Shown: positions 45,144-56,201 of the stretch, in pieces
Position numbering within the stretch: the stretch's first letter is position 1
Layout of the letters: each line of letters begins with the position of its first letter
NCBI GenBank assembly: GCA_022385755.1
Contig: MU278350.1
Coordinates: forward strand, 501,965 to 565,964
DNA from: Trametopsis cervina
Lineage: Eukaryota > Basidiomycota > Agaricomycetes > Polyporales > Irpicaceae
DNA length: 64,000 nt
Direction of reading: 5' to 3'
Notes under the pieces: model-generated
The model's input: only the letters and a program-made list of their open reading frames with translations
What the model was told of the DNA's origin: nothing
Databases searched by the model: none
Translations under genes and position numbers: made by a program

Positions 45144-46670
45144 ATGTCGCCGCAGAGGATGGCCATGCAGCGACTGAGGCCAATACTACCCCCTGTTCAC
45201 CGATCGCAGAGAATGCAATCAACACACTCCGCCATATACCACCCCAAAGTCAGAGGTTAACCCGTCAATGTCTGTCCGTTCTGCGCGAGTCTAATCGAGG
45301 CACTCACGCAGCATTACCGTTTGCGCTCTCCGAACAGGATGCTATAGCTGCACTAGATGCGGACCCTCCGATAGGACTTAATTTCTATAACAAGGTCAGG
45401 CGCTGGTTGCCTTTCAGGAGCCACTTTAAGGTCGAGCTCCGAGGGGTGGTCGCCACCTACTTGCCCGGTTGGTTTGTCGACATGGATATTGCAGCATTAG
45501 AAATCAAACCAGACCTGGCGAGGATGGTTCCACGTTTCGGGGACACCATGGTTCTTCAACAGTCGTACGTCCGTGCTCGTGCTCGTATTTCATTGTTACG
45601 ACTAGCTGACGAGCGTTAGCAGTTTTATGCCAGGTACTTGAACGCGATTGTTACATCCTCAGAATTTGAACATGTTGGCAGGCCACTCGTTAGAGCCACT
45701 ATGTCAATTATCCATGAGGCGGGTGTATGAGCGAGGATTGATATCCGAAGCCGTCCCATTTACCAATGCTATGCGCAATCAGCGTGGCACAAAAATTAAT
45801 TGCATCCCTTTCACGCTGTCACCACTGGCGGTCTTCACAGCCATTCGGCGCTTCCTTCAACACGGCCGACTTGGCAAAATTACATTGAAGAACCGCCCAG
45901 CAAATGAGTATATCACCACGTCGGATATGGTTCGTTGCTCCTCTGTACATGCCTCAGGGCATGCGCTCATTGTTGTCAGTTAGCAGCATATCCAGTGGCA
46001 ATCCCCATATATCTTGCAACATACTCTGTGACATTCATGGGTCGCACAGCAGAGATGTACGGTGTAATCGAAGCGGCGTCGAACAGTGTAAGCGTCCTGC
46101 ATCATCGCTTCTGTGTAAATCCTAATCATATCATTCTAGGGTACCATCTTCTATAACATGACCTGGTTGAATTTGTTGTGGAGAGAGGTAGGGATATCAT
46201 GGATGGATGTGCCGGAGTGGGAACCACATCCTCTCGATGCGCAAGAATTTGCGCACCTACACGAATCCTCCGACCAGGCTGCGTACTCGCGGCTCTGGGC
46301 GATAAAAGTGGACGACATGTTTGCTGAACAAAAAGGCCTGTTTGCAGAATATCAAAAGTTTGAACGCGAGCTACGACAGTCAACGGAGATCAACTTTGAC
46401 GATCCTCGGATTAGAAAATGGGTGCCAAGCGAAGTAGAATACAACCACAACTACCTACAGGCCGCGATATCACTCAGATCCCTTGTAAGTCAATGTTAAT
46501 CACTCCACCAGGGCAGTAGAAGACTGACACCGACCCAGTACAAGATGCCTTTCACAGAAGAACGCCTTGAAAAGATAATACGCCTGGCTACCCAGCTTGA
46601 ACAGCTCAAGCCGGAGTGGCTCGCTCGTTGGGACAAAGAACGCAAAGCTAGCCAGAAAAGCCGGTCTTGA
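45144..46670 (+). CDS. Probable mitochondrial membrane protein, uncharacterised
   Basis: The start is uncertain; 45144 (MSPQRMAMQRLRPILPPVHR) gives an Arg-rich, acid-free presequence, with in-frame Mets upstream at 45117 and 44991. An intron of 56 bases then joins YHPKVR to ALPFALSEQDAIAALDADPP. The next exon reads IGLNFYNKVRRWLPFRSHFK and LRGVVATYLPGWFVDMDIAA. An 11-nt exon (45623-45633) links LQQS to FMPGHSLEPLCQLSMRRVYE. Hydrophobic segments occur at IPFTLSPLAVFTAIRRFL and AYPVAIPIYLATYSVTFM. C-terminal exons are charged and aromatic (NMTWLNLLWREVGISWMDVP) and end WLARWDKERKASQKSRS at TGA 46668-46670. No known domain recognised; assignment to mitochondria is inference from the leader. Confidence 0.65.
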
Positions 46671-46858
46671 TGTTGCGCGCTTTCTCTTATGCTCCGGCTC
46701 CGGATTTAGACAATCATATATACCAGTGACTGTTGTCTGAGCCAATGTATCAATATATCTACAATGTAATTCTATCTATGCGCTATAGCTACGAGGACGC
46801 ATGGGGCGCTTGCGTGTGGCAACGTCAAGGCCGTTAAACGACATTGCCACATACGCTC

Positions 46859-47923
46859 ATGACCCACTACGTGTCACGGATACAGGACGCAGTCTCTGCG
46901 GGGGTACAAAGCACTCTACTGAATATTCTTGCCTCAGGTCCTATACCGAAGCATGTTGCATTCATAATGGACGGCAACCGGAGGTATGCTCGGATGCATC
47001 AGAAACAGGTGGCTCAAGGTCACAGTGATGGCTTTGAGGCCCTGCGCCGGGTACGCGTCATTATTTGTCTGTTCATCTCACAAAATTAAGCACAGATTTC
47101 CCTGTCTAGATGCTAGAAGTTTGTATGAAGCTTGGTGTGCGCTGCGTCACTGCGTATGCGTTTGCAATCGAGAACTTCAAGCGGTCGCCCGAGGAGGTTG
47201 ACGCGCTTATGAAACTGGCTGAGGAGAAACTTGTGGAAATGGCCCAACATGGGTACATCATTATTGGCATGTTGCGGGATACATGTTAACATATCTGCTG
47301 CTATAGGGAACTCCTGGAGCAACATGGTATCCGTCTGAATATTATAGGACGGAGAGATCTCCTTCCCGCCGCGGTGCAAGCTGCTATCAAGAGGGCGGAG
47401 GATATGACACGACACCACGACAAGTGAGTCTCGCAATAAACTGTGCAGTCAACGCCTTTGACCGCTCGGTATATCTAGAGCAATTCTTAACCTTTGCATG
47501 CCCTACGCGAGTCAAGACGAGATCACCTCAGCGGTGGAATCATTGGTCCAGGAAACTCTTCAAGAAAAGGACCAGAGGTAAAGGTCATTTCTGCTGAAAC
47601 AATGTGCTTGTTGCTTATCTTCTTGGGTAGGACACTCACTGAAGACGATGTTGATGCACATATAATGACTACTGCCGTCGGTAGTCCTCCCATCGACATC
47701 CTGGTCCGAACCAGCGGTGTCAAACGACTGAGTGACTTTTTGACTTGGCAGGTACGTCGTTAGGAATGGTCAGACTCTTCAGTGACACAATTATCTTCTG
47801 CAGACCTGCGAGAACACACAGATTCAGTTCTCTGATACCTACTGGCCTGACTTCAGCTTCCGGGACTTTGTCCCTATCCTCTTGGACTATCAGCGGAAAG
47901 TTTGGACTTCGTCATCTTCTTAG
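46859..47923 (+). CDS. RER2: Dehydrodolichyl diphosphate synthase (cis-prenyltransferase)
   Basis: Elongates FPP with IPP in cis to make the dolichol backbone used for N-glycosylation, acting at the ER. Start at 46859 ([15 protein letters not shown]); MPHTL five codons upstream is an alternative. Conserved regions in order: [14 protein letters not shown] with the catalytic Asp, [53 protein letters not shown], and [19 protein letters not shown] with TWQ. The final exon is [20 protein letters not shown] then [14 protein letters not shown]. Seven or so exons; stop 47921-47923. [12 protein letters not shown] marks the eukaryotic DHDDS/Rer2 subgroup; a Nus1-type subunit would lack the DGNRR motif. 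Confidence 0.95.
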
Positions 47924-48111
47924 TGTTGTAGCCTGTGACTGTCTATTTATTGTAGCCGTAGTGGAATCTCTGACGCAGTTTGTGTTATGATTACGGCAAC
48001 CTTCCTGCATAACAAGAAACGCTACTACGAGCGTTATATATCTAGGGTATTACATTATGAGAGTGGTCTAATTTCGAGCACATTTGAGAACCCATGCCTT
48101 CGGTGTGTCAT

Positions 48112-49399
48112 CTAGAGTGGAGCATCACCCGCAACAGAGGCCTCCTCTATGGAGGGGGCAGTAGTAACCTCCGCGCTATCTGTCTTCTCACTGACAACTG
48201 CCTCCGCTTGCTTATAATCCCACTCCTTAATCCCTGGCTTACCACCCAGCACCCTCCATTTTTCCTGCCACTTCTTTCTTTGTGCAGTGGATGTCTCCAC
48301 AAAATGTGTCCAGTACGCTTCATGTTTGTAGTTGAATTCGATACTGCCGCCGAATTCCTTCCACAAGCTATCCGCGGTGAACAGCCCGTCCGCCACGGCA
48401 TCTGGGTTGAAGCGCATCTTGTCCCTTGTGACAGGGTCTATGAGGGGCGTGATGAGCTTGTAAAAGGCATTGAGAACCCAGGGAACGTTGATGATCAGAG
48501 CCCGTCCGAGACGTTCAGGGTAGTGCGTTTGAAGGATGTTCAGAACCTGAAGCAGCGGTGAGCACATAATGTCGCGGGTAATAGTTAGTACAACTAACTG
48601 AGCGAGAGGTGGCGAAGGATGGGCTCTTCGCGGATTTTCTCCCATAGTCAACCATGAGTGCAAGCGACCTACGTGTGTGAGCCTCGTGAGTGAGGAAGAC
48701 AGGTAACATGAAGGCACAACGCACTCAACCCCAGGACCCATGAAGTCAATGGACCGTTCAACCATGAATATCAGGAACTCAATTTGTCGGATAGATTCAT
48801 CGGTGTTTTGCCTCTCAGGACAGAGGTATAGAGCCGGCCTGCCGGCAGTGTCAAACCCAGACATAATTTCCTTGCCTGTAAGGGCCTAATTATGGCATGC
48901 AAAAGCTGGTGAGGGAAGCTGCAACAGAAGGACGAGCAATGCGCACCTCCGGTTCTACATGTGCTGGTGTGTGGCGTTCGTCATAGAGGCCAAACTCGCG
49001 ACGCCACCTGAGCGTGTCTTCGAGACGTTTGATAGCAGTGCGAGAACTCTGCCATTTGGTAGCACGGAGATACCTGCTATGAGATAAGAACTTCGTATAT
49101 TCGGAATGGTGATGTACTCGCCTGAGCATGCATTCATACGACTGTGTACGAGACATGATTGAGCATGAAGTAATAAGGGCCTGTCGTCTACGTACCAGCC
49201 AGAACTTCTCCTCTTCTAGCAACGCACCATCTTGCCCTTCCTTTAACCCAGACAGCGTATAGTCAGGGCTGGAGAAATGGGCCACGACCTCATCAACAGC
49301 CTTCTGTTGAGGCGGAGTCAACTCCAGGCCCTGCTGTTTTGCCTTGTCCGCGAGGTCTGGGATGGGAGCCGCCAACTCCGTAGGGATGAGTTTCGACAT
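48112..49399 (-). CDS. Sec14-like CRAL-TRIO lipid transfer protein
   Basis: Phosphatidylinositol-transfer family protein. Start at 49399 (MSKLIPTELAAPIPDLADKA). CRAL-TRIO N-terminal helices are spliced from SYECMLR, YLRATKWQSSRTAIKRLEDT and LRWRREFGLYDE. The lipid-binding lobe includes KEIMSGFDTAGRPALYLCPE and QIEFLIFMVERSIDFMGPGV. Further blocks are LALMVDYG, ILQTHYPERLGRALIINVPW, VLNAFYKLITPLIDPVTRDK and LWKEFGGSIEFNYKHEAYW. The tail is acidic and Ala-rich. About six exons. Closest in layout to Sec14 homologues such as Pdr16/Sfh3 rather than the shorter Sec14 itself. The open frame upstream to 49717 is probably leader sequence. Confidence 0.88.
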
Positions 49400-49851
49400 T
49401 GCAGCGCCTAGTATACTGGAACGTGAGTGCTGTCGGTACTGTAGCAGGTCGTCTATCGAATGGTCTGTATTTAAGAAATGCTGGCAGCTATTTCCCGTAC
49501 GATATGACCTGATGATTACCGGGAGTGAGGCGCAAGCGCACATCGAGCCGTTCCTGTCGGTATATACATCTTTTTGTTGCACGACCAGCTCAATCCCGGA
49601 ATAAAGGGGGGATGTCGTTGTTGGAGAAGAAAGAGGAGCAATGAAACAAATTGTAAAGCAATGAAAACCGAAAACAGCCGGACGGAATCCTAGACTCGTC
49701 TGGTTCGAGGTGTCCACACACTAAGCGCAGATAGCGATAACAAGTCGTTGACGGGCAGCCTTCGTTTCCCAAGTCGCTCAACGTTGGGTCCCATCTCAGA
49801 GGTGAGTGTGTCAGAATTTGGCAGGCAAGCACGGAGTTTGACCGTCTGAAG
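49400..49851. other. Divergent promoter region
   Basis: Shared upstream region of the Sec14-like and dihydroorotate dehydrogenase-like genes. Minus-strand open frames cover it but show no domain. Confidence 0.5.
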
Positions 49852-50942
49852 ATGGTCGTAATAAACACTATCGACATAAACCCTCCTCTCATCAACTCTT
49901 CGAGTGCATGGGCTTCCGACTTCGCGCAACTACGTGAGCTATACGATTGCCCGTATACAGGGGCTATCACAACGCGGACGGCCACTCCCAATGGTTACCC
50001 AGAGAATGAGACGCATACAGTGCGTAGTCTTTCGCGGCTGACTCACGAGGATATCGCTTAATTACTGGACTGTTCATCCAGGTCACATTTTCCGCAACAG
50101 CCGCGACATCCTTAAACTCATACGGTTATTCCCCGCATCCCCTGCGGTCTTACATCGCATGGGTCTATGAGCTCCTCAGTACTCCGACCGAGGCCGCCTC
50201 GTTACCTACCAAACCGATCATAATTAGCATAACATCGGCAACCCCGACGACGCTCAAGGAGATGGTAACGGAAGTTACTCAACTCAGGAGTAGACTACAC
50301 GATTTCCACCTGGCCCGCGAACGACCCGCCGTCGGAGCTGTCGATCCGTCCACCCTGGTAGCCGTCGAGTTGAATACTTCTTGCCCTAACATCAAAGATA
50401 CACCACCACCTGCCTATAGCTTCGACTTACTCCTGCCGTTCCTTGATGCTCTTGCATCGGCATATTACGAGGATCCTACGTTGACCATCGGGCTGAAGCT
50501 TCCTCCCTATCTTTATTCCACGAGCTTTCGAGAAGTGGTGCAGCACCTGAGCACCTACTCGAGGCCAGGTCCCAACGAGAATGAAAAGATGAACCCCTTC
50601 GCATTTGTGACCTGCACCAACACTCTCGGGTCTTCCTTGATGTTCAATGATCAAGTAGCGGTAACTGGGCCAAACACCCCGTTTGCGCTACCGACACCGC
50701 TGGGAGGACTCGGAGGCGAAGCTCTACATTCGCTGGCATTGGGAAATGTGTACTCCTTCAGGCAGTTGTTTGTACAGCATTCGGACCCCGCTATACAGAA
50801 GATAGTGATCATCGGTGTGGGTGGCGTAACCAGTAGTGCGGCTCGACAGAGGATGGTCCAGGCGGGTGCTTCAGTCGTAGGATGTGCGACACTGTTGGGT
50901 CAGCTTGGCGTGAAGGCATTTCAACTATTGACAGGTGATTAG
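49852..50942 (+). CDS. Dihydroorotate dehydrogenase-like FMN protein, class 1A type
   Basis: TIM-barrel flavoprotein related to soluble fumarate-dependent dihydroorotate dehydrogenase (yeast Ura1). Exons 49852-50019 and 50082-50942. Visible family features: the N-terminal block INPPLINSSSAWASDFAQLR, TGAITTRTATPNGYPE, and VAVELNTSCPNIKDTPPPAY. The Cys of SCPN is the class 1 active-site base; class 2 enzymes use Ser. Then LTIGLKLPPYL with the FMN-phosphate-side Lys, FVTCTNTLGSSLMFND, GGLGGEALHSLALGNV and the phosphate-binding IIGVGGVTSSAARQRMVQAG. There is no mitochondrial presequence or membrane anchor. Basidiomycetes are expected to carry class 2 in mitochondria for pyrimidine synthesis, so this copy may be a paralogue with a different electron acceptor or role. 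Confidence 0.85.
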
Positions 50943-51255
50943 ACTTTCCGTAACGGACGACATTCGCATACGTAGCGACGTTAGCCTTTATAAGCCTACC
51001 GAGGCGGTAAAGCGCAATCGTACTGGATTGAACGACCGGCAGGCGAGTGTTCACATGTACAGGAAAGAATGCGTGTGTGCATTAAAGTCGTGATCATGCT
51101 AAGACAAACAATAGACAAAGAACATGAAGTGCGGGAAAGCAGGGAATACACCATACATCTGTAAAGGAGGTAAGAAACAAGAAGCGCAGAATAATAAAAA
51201 ACAGCAGGCATACCGATGTTGCAGTAGAGATACATGTACTTGATAATCTAAACAA
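50943..51255. other. Convergent intergenic stretch
   Basis: 3' UTRs of the dehydrogenase-like gene and eIF1A; A/T-rich near 51180. No gene. Confidence 0.5.
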
Positions 51256-51920
51256 TCAGATGTCGTCGATGTCGACCTCCTCCTCGTCTCCGAATTCGAA
51301 AGTGCATTCACCCTCCTCTTCGCCGAAGGTTTCGGTCTCATTAATCTTCGCATTCTCAGGTAACTCTCCGTACGCCTTGACTGCATATTCGGTGGTCAAA
51401 ACGGGCGTAAACATCGTATTACCAGTGGCAATGACTTACGACTACGAGCCTCATCAGCTGTGTATTTCACAATGACATCTGCCTTGTCATCTTGGAAGTC
51501 TCGTAGAGAGATGAGGATGATGTCTCCCTGGTTGATCCAAACCTACACAAAATAAATAATCAGAGACCCATGAAGATCGGTTTGCGCGTTGGCATACCTT
51601 TTTCCTCATCTTTCCTCGAATGTGCGCCAATCGTTTCTCTCCATCGAAACACTGCGCCTCCAAACGACCGTTACCCAGCATCTTCGTAACCTGAGCATAT
51701 TCCTGACCATCTTCACGGAATACGAGCTCTCGCTTGTCATCATCGTTCTCATTCTTTCCACGTCTCCTGTTCTTTCCACCCTGTTCCAGTAAAATAATAT
51801 ATCAGCATTCAAATATTTGTAACATATCGGACTGGAGTATCGACCTTTCCCTTGTTCTATGGATATTTGCATGATCAGTATCGTACTGGAACTCCGAGTA
51901 ACTCCACATACTTTCGGCAT
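51256..51920 (-). CDS. TIF11: Translation initiation factor eIF1A
   Basis: OB-fold factor of the 43S pre-initiation complex that promotes scanning and start-codon choice. The first exon encodes only MPK (51918-51920 is the ATG); a 12-nt exon at 51845-51856 gives NKGK; the third exon, beginning at 51780, continues [20 protein letters not shown]. The result [19 protein letters not shown] matches the invariant eIF1A N-terminal tail. OB-fold: [61 protein letters not shown]-terminal acidic tail ends EEEVDIDDI at TGA 51256-51258. Confidence 0.97.
51845..51856 (-). other. TIF11: 12-nt micro-exon of eIF1A
   Basis: AACAAGGGAAAG on the minus strand, preceded by ccatag and followed by gtcgat. It encodes NKGK, absolutely conserved in eIF1A and absent without this exon. 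Confidence 0.9.
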
Positions 51921-52242
51921 GTTGGGCGAGCGGAACTAAGTTAAGATACCCCTGGGTCGTGTGAGCCTTCCGGCCTTGTGAATGTGGGGGTGGGTAGATG
52001 GTGGTGGGGATGAGAGAGATGGATCTGCCCAGGCGCAGATTTAGCGAGTCAAGCTCTGCAGCGCGCACTGCTGAACCGAGTTTGTGTCACGGAAGACTGT
52101 GACAAACATCACATATGACACATAACGTGACAGCGGTGCACTGAGCATGTCACGCCGTCTGCGAGGCTTGTACCCAACACGCACATCATTTCCACAAAGC
52201 CCACCCTCAAGCGACAACGAGCGACTTCACTATCTCAAAAGC
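51921..52242. other. Divergent promoter region eIF1A / PP2A
   Basis: About 320 bases. An in-frame Met at 52147 would add 32 residues to PP2A; the added part is not conserved, so it is treated as leader. Confidence 0.5.
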
Positions 52243-53624
52243 ATGGAGCACGAAGTAGACGGATGGATCTCGCAGCTAAGCCAGTGCAAACAGCTTTCAG
52301 AGGCAGATGTAAAGAAACTATGCGACAAGGTACGTTTACCTCGAGATGCTAGCTGCGATAAGAGGCAGCGCCACTTTCTGTCGCCTTTGGTCGCGGAGGC
52401 CATAGAAAATGCGCCGACATTGCTCAACACGCTCTACGTTGTCCTTTAGACGCGGGAGATCTTGATGGAGGAGTCGAATGTACAACCCGTGAGGTGTCCT
52501 GTGACCGTATGTGGGGATATACACGGCCAATTCGTGAGTGTCTATTGCTCTGCTGCGATTATCCCTACTTTTCTGACTTCTGCTCAATTCCTCACTTTTG
52601 TCCATGCTCAGCACGATCTCTCTGAGCTATTTCGGATTGGGGGCAACTCGCCAGACACAAACTACCTGTTTATGGGCGACTACGTCGACCGGGGATACTA
52701 CTCCGTCGAGACAGTAACTCTCCTCGTAGCTCTTAAGCTCCGCTACCGCGATCGTGTCACCATCCTTCGTGGAAACCATGAGTCGCGACAGATCACTCAA
52801 GTGTATGGATTCTATGACGAGTGCTTGCGAAAATACGGCAACGCCAATGTTTGGAGATTCTTCACTGACCTCTTCGACTACCTCCCACTCACCGCCCTCA
52901 TCGAAAATCAGGTGCGTAATGCAGTGTCTTGTATCAAGCTCTTTGCGTTGATCCCATGTGGCCTCTTCACCTTCAGATTTTCTGTTTACACGGAGGTCTT
53001 TCACCATCCATAGACACCTTAGACCATGTGCGGTCCATAGATCGTGTTCAAGAAGTCCCGCACGAAGGACCGATGTGTGATCTGCTATGGTCAGATCCCG
53101 ACGATCGTTGCGGCTGGGGGATATCACCCCGAGGTGCTGGTTACACCTTCGGGCAGGATATTAGTGAGGCCTTCAACCATAACAACGGTTTGACTCTGGT
53201 GGCCAGAGCCCATCAACTGGTCATGGAAGGTATGCTACGGTTCCTGCAGAGATATACCAAGTTCTCACGCGACGTTTGGGAACTCTCAGGCTACAATTGG
53301 GGCCAAGACCGTAATGTTGTCACAATCTTTTCTGCACCAAACTACTGCTATCGCTGCGGCAACCAAGCAGCCATCATGGAGATTGATGAAAAGTTATCGT
53401 ACAGCTTGTACGTATTTCATGCTTTTTTCGAGATTTTGTTCTAAATTCTGTTTTAACCGCAGCCTACAATTTGATCCTGCGCCGCGAGCCGGCGAGCCTC
53501 TCGTTTCACGACGTGTACCGGATTATTTCCTTGTGAGTGTTGATTTTTCTCGACTCAGAGCCTCGTGTCCGCCGCGGAGACGGGGCATGGAAGTATGCTA
53601 TGGACTGATACGTCGTTTCAGTGA
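52243..53624 (+). CDS. Protein phosphatase 2A catalytic subunit
   Basis: PPP-family Ser/Thr phosphatase with two catalytic metals. Start [20 protein letters not shown] at 52243. Metal and phosphate motifs: [13 protein letters not shown] (GDxHG), [16 protein letters not shown] (GDxVDRG), [20 protein letters not shown] (GNHE), then [20 protein letters not shown] and [20 protein letters not shown]. Splicing removes an insert near 53230-53290 to give [15 protein letters not shown]. The C-terminus reads [13 protein letters not shown]; an intron (53533-53621) follows the Leu codon and the stop TGA (53622-53624) sits in the last exon. Canonical PP2Ac ends TPDYFL with a methylated Leu; here the Thr position is Val. 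This tail distinguishes PP2A from PP4, PP6 and Ppg1. Confidence 0.93.
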
Positions 53625-54000
53625 TCGGTCTGTCACTCGGACTTTCCTTCCCCAGCTCTGGTGTCATATAGTACCGTACATACAGCATACGTATAAGCAC
53701 ACCTGTATCATTCTGCCAATGAAGTCGAAACTAAGATACCATTTTCTCTCTCACTGATATGCTACGGTCGTGTATGCCGTACCTCTCCCGCGCGAACTCT
53801 TCCAACACCGTGCAACACTTCCCTACCGCCGCCGAACATTGCCGCACGACAGCATTAGTTCGTAAGTAATCACGAAGTGAGTTCAAGCCGCGAGGGAGAT
53901 AGTCACGAAAAGTCACACGTGGCTCACTGCAGGCACTCGTCACGTCCTTGAACAGATCGAGGGCGCCAAAGTAAATTCGCCTTCATTACATACTTCCACT
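53625..54000. other. Intergenic stretch upstream of CCT5
   Basis: Contains the PP2A 3' UTR and CCT5 promoter. No gene recognised. Confidence 0.5.
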
Positions 54001-56201
54001 ATGGCTGAACCACAAGCTATGTACGCAACGGACGAGGCAAATATCTGATGTTATGAACCCAAATCCCACGTCTAACCGTAGTTTTGTGTTAGTATGGTCG
54101 TCCGTTCATCATTCTGCGTGAACAAGCCAAAAAGACGCGAAGCCATGGTATTCAGGCAATAAAGGTGTGCATCGGTTCCACCTCGCGTTGCAGAGAGATT
54201 GAAGTATCCCAAATTTCTGTAGTCGCATATATTGGCTGCGAGAACGGTCGCAAACATCGTCCGCACCTCCCTCGGCCCTCGAGGTACGCGTATATGTTTC
54301 TTCTGTGCCGCATGCAGCCTCAAATACATCGTCGTGCAGGTTTGGACAAGATCCTGATATCACCTGACGGAGAGATTACTGTCACGAATGACGGTGCGAC
54401 TATTTTGAGTCAGATGGAGGTTGAGCACCAAATCGCAAAGTTGCTCGTTCAACTGTCAAAAAGTCAGGACGATGAGATCGGTGATGGAACGACTGGCGTG
54501 GTTGGTGAGTCTAGCTTTGTTGGACGTTCTGTAGACTAGTCATTGATTCCCGCTCAGTTCTTGCTGGTGCTCTGTTGGAGCAGAGTGAAGCTCTTCTAGA
54601 CCGTGGTATACACCCCATACGTATTGCAGACGGTTTCGACAGAGCCTGCGCCGTTGCTGTGGAACAACTGAACCGCATATCTGACACGGTGGAGTTCACA
54701 CCAGAAGACACGTCGAATCTTTTGAAGACTGCGAAGACAAGTCTGGGAAGCAAGATGTGCGTATAATGACGCGCTCTTCCCGTGCATAGCAGCTAAACTC
54801 ATGTCCTTCTGCAGTGTCTCAAAAGAGCATGAGCAGTTCGCTCAGATCGCGGTGGATGCTGTCTTGGCTGTGGCCGATCTGGATCGCAAGGACGTGCCGT
54901 TTGACATGATCAAGGTAGATGGGAAAGTAGGCGGCTCTCTTGCCGACACAAGTCTCATCAAGGGTGTACTTGTGGACAAGGATATGTCACATCCACAAAT
55001 GCCACATAGCGTGAAGGATGCCAAGATCGCCATCCTTACATGTCCCTTTGAGCCTCCTCGCCCTAAGACCAAGCATAAACTCGATATCACAAGCGTGGAG
55101 GAGTACAAAAAACTGCGCGAGTACGAAAAGGAGAAGTTCGCAGACATGATCAAGCGCGTGAAGGACACTGGCGCTAACCTCGTAATATGTCAATGGGGCT
55201 TCGACGATGAGGCAAACCACTTGTTGATGCAGAACGAGCTTCCTGCCGTGCGATGGGTTGGTGGCCCAGAGATCGAAGTATGTGAAACCCTCATTCATCT
55301 GACCCCACAAATGGAATACTGAATACCGATCTTCGTCTTAGCTCATTGCGATTGCGACCAACGGGCGCATCGTTCCCCGATTCGAGGACTTGGCACCTGA
55401 AAAGCTCGGTAAGGCTGGCATAGTCCGTGAAGTTACCTTCGGCACCACGCGGGACAAGATGCTCGTCATTGAGGAATGTGCCAACGCCCGTACAGTAACT
55501 ATATTTGTTCGCGGCAGCAACAAGATGGTGAGAGCTATCCTTATACTTATTCCAAATCGTGTGCTCACATTTATATTCTCGCCAGATCGTCGATGAAGCT
55601 AAACGCGCTCTCCACGATTCGCTTTGCGCTGTCCGGAATCTTGTGGTAGATAACCGGGTCGTCTACGGAGGAGGTGCAGCCGAGATCAGCTGCTCATTAG
55701 CTGTAACGAAGGCTGCGGATGAGATCCCTTCCATTGAACAGTACGCCATGCGTGCCTTCGCCTCAGCCCTTGATGCTGTTCCCCTTGCGCTGGCCGAGAA
55801 CAGTGGTCTTCCCCCGATTGAGACCCTTGCAGAGGTCAAGAGCCGACAGGTACAGGAAGGTAACTCTTCGCTAGGTATCGACTGCCTAGGGAAGGGAAGC
55901 AGTGGTGCGTATATCTATCCCCTTGATGGACATGACGGTCTCTGATGAATGGGCACCCAGATATGAAGGATCAATTTGTCTATGACCCCCTCATTTCTAA
56001 ACGACAGCAATACCTGCTTGCCACCCAGGTACGTGTTATGATAATGAACTCGAGGATCTCTTACTAAATCGCGTTTTACGTAGCTTGTTCGAGCGGTCCT
56101 CAAAATCGGTAAGTCCTTGTGCTGTCGTGTGACCAAACTTCTATCTCACCAACCCTTCCGCAGACGACGTCATCATGGCCGGGGAAGCGGATGCAGAGTA
56201 A
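54001..56201 (+). CDS. CCT5: TCP-1 chaperonin subunit epsilon (CCT5)
   Basis: ATP-driven group II chaperonin subunit folding actin and tubulin in the cytosol. The first exon encodes [12 protein letters not shown] and is best joined to [16 protein letters not shown] by an intron 54037-54092 that begins GC and ends AG. Next exons give [20 protein letters not shown], then [20 protein letters not shown] with the phosphate-binding NDGAT, and [12 protein letters not shown] with the catalytic Asp. Apical and lower domains: [80 protein letters not shown]. The end is [20 protein letters not shown] then E, TAA 56199-56201. GGGAAE is normally GGGAxE in all CCT subunits; epsilon identity comes from the N-terminus and [12 protein letters not shown] region. 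Confidence 0.95.
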
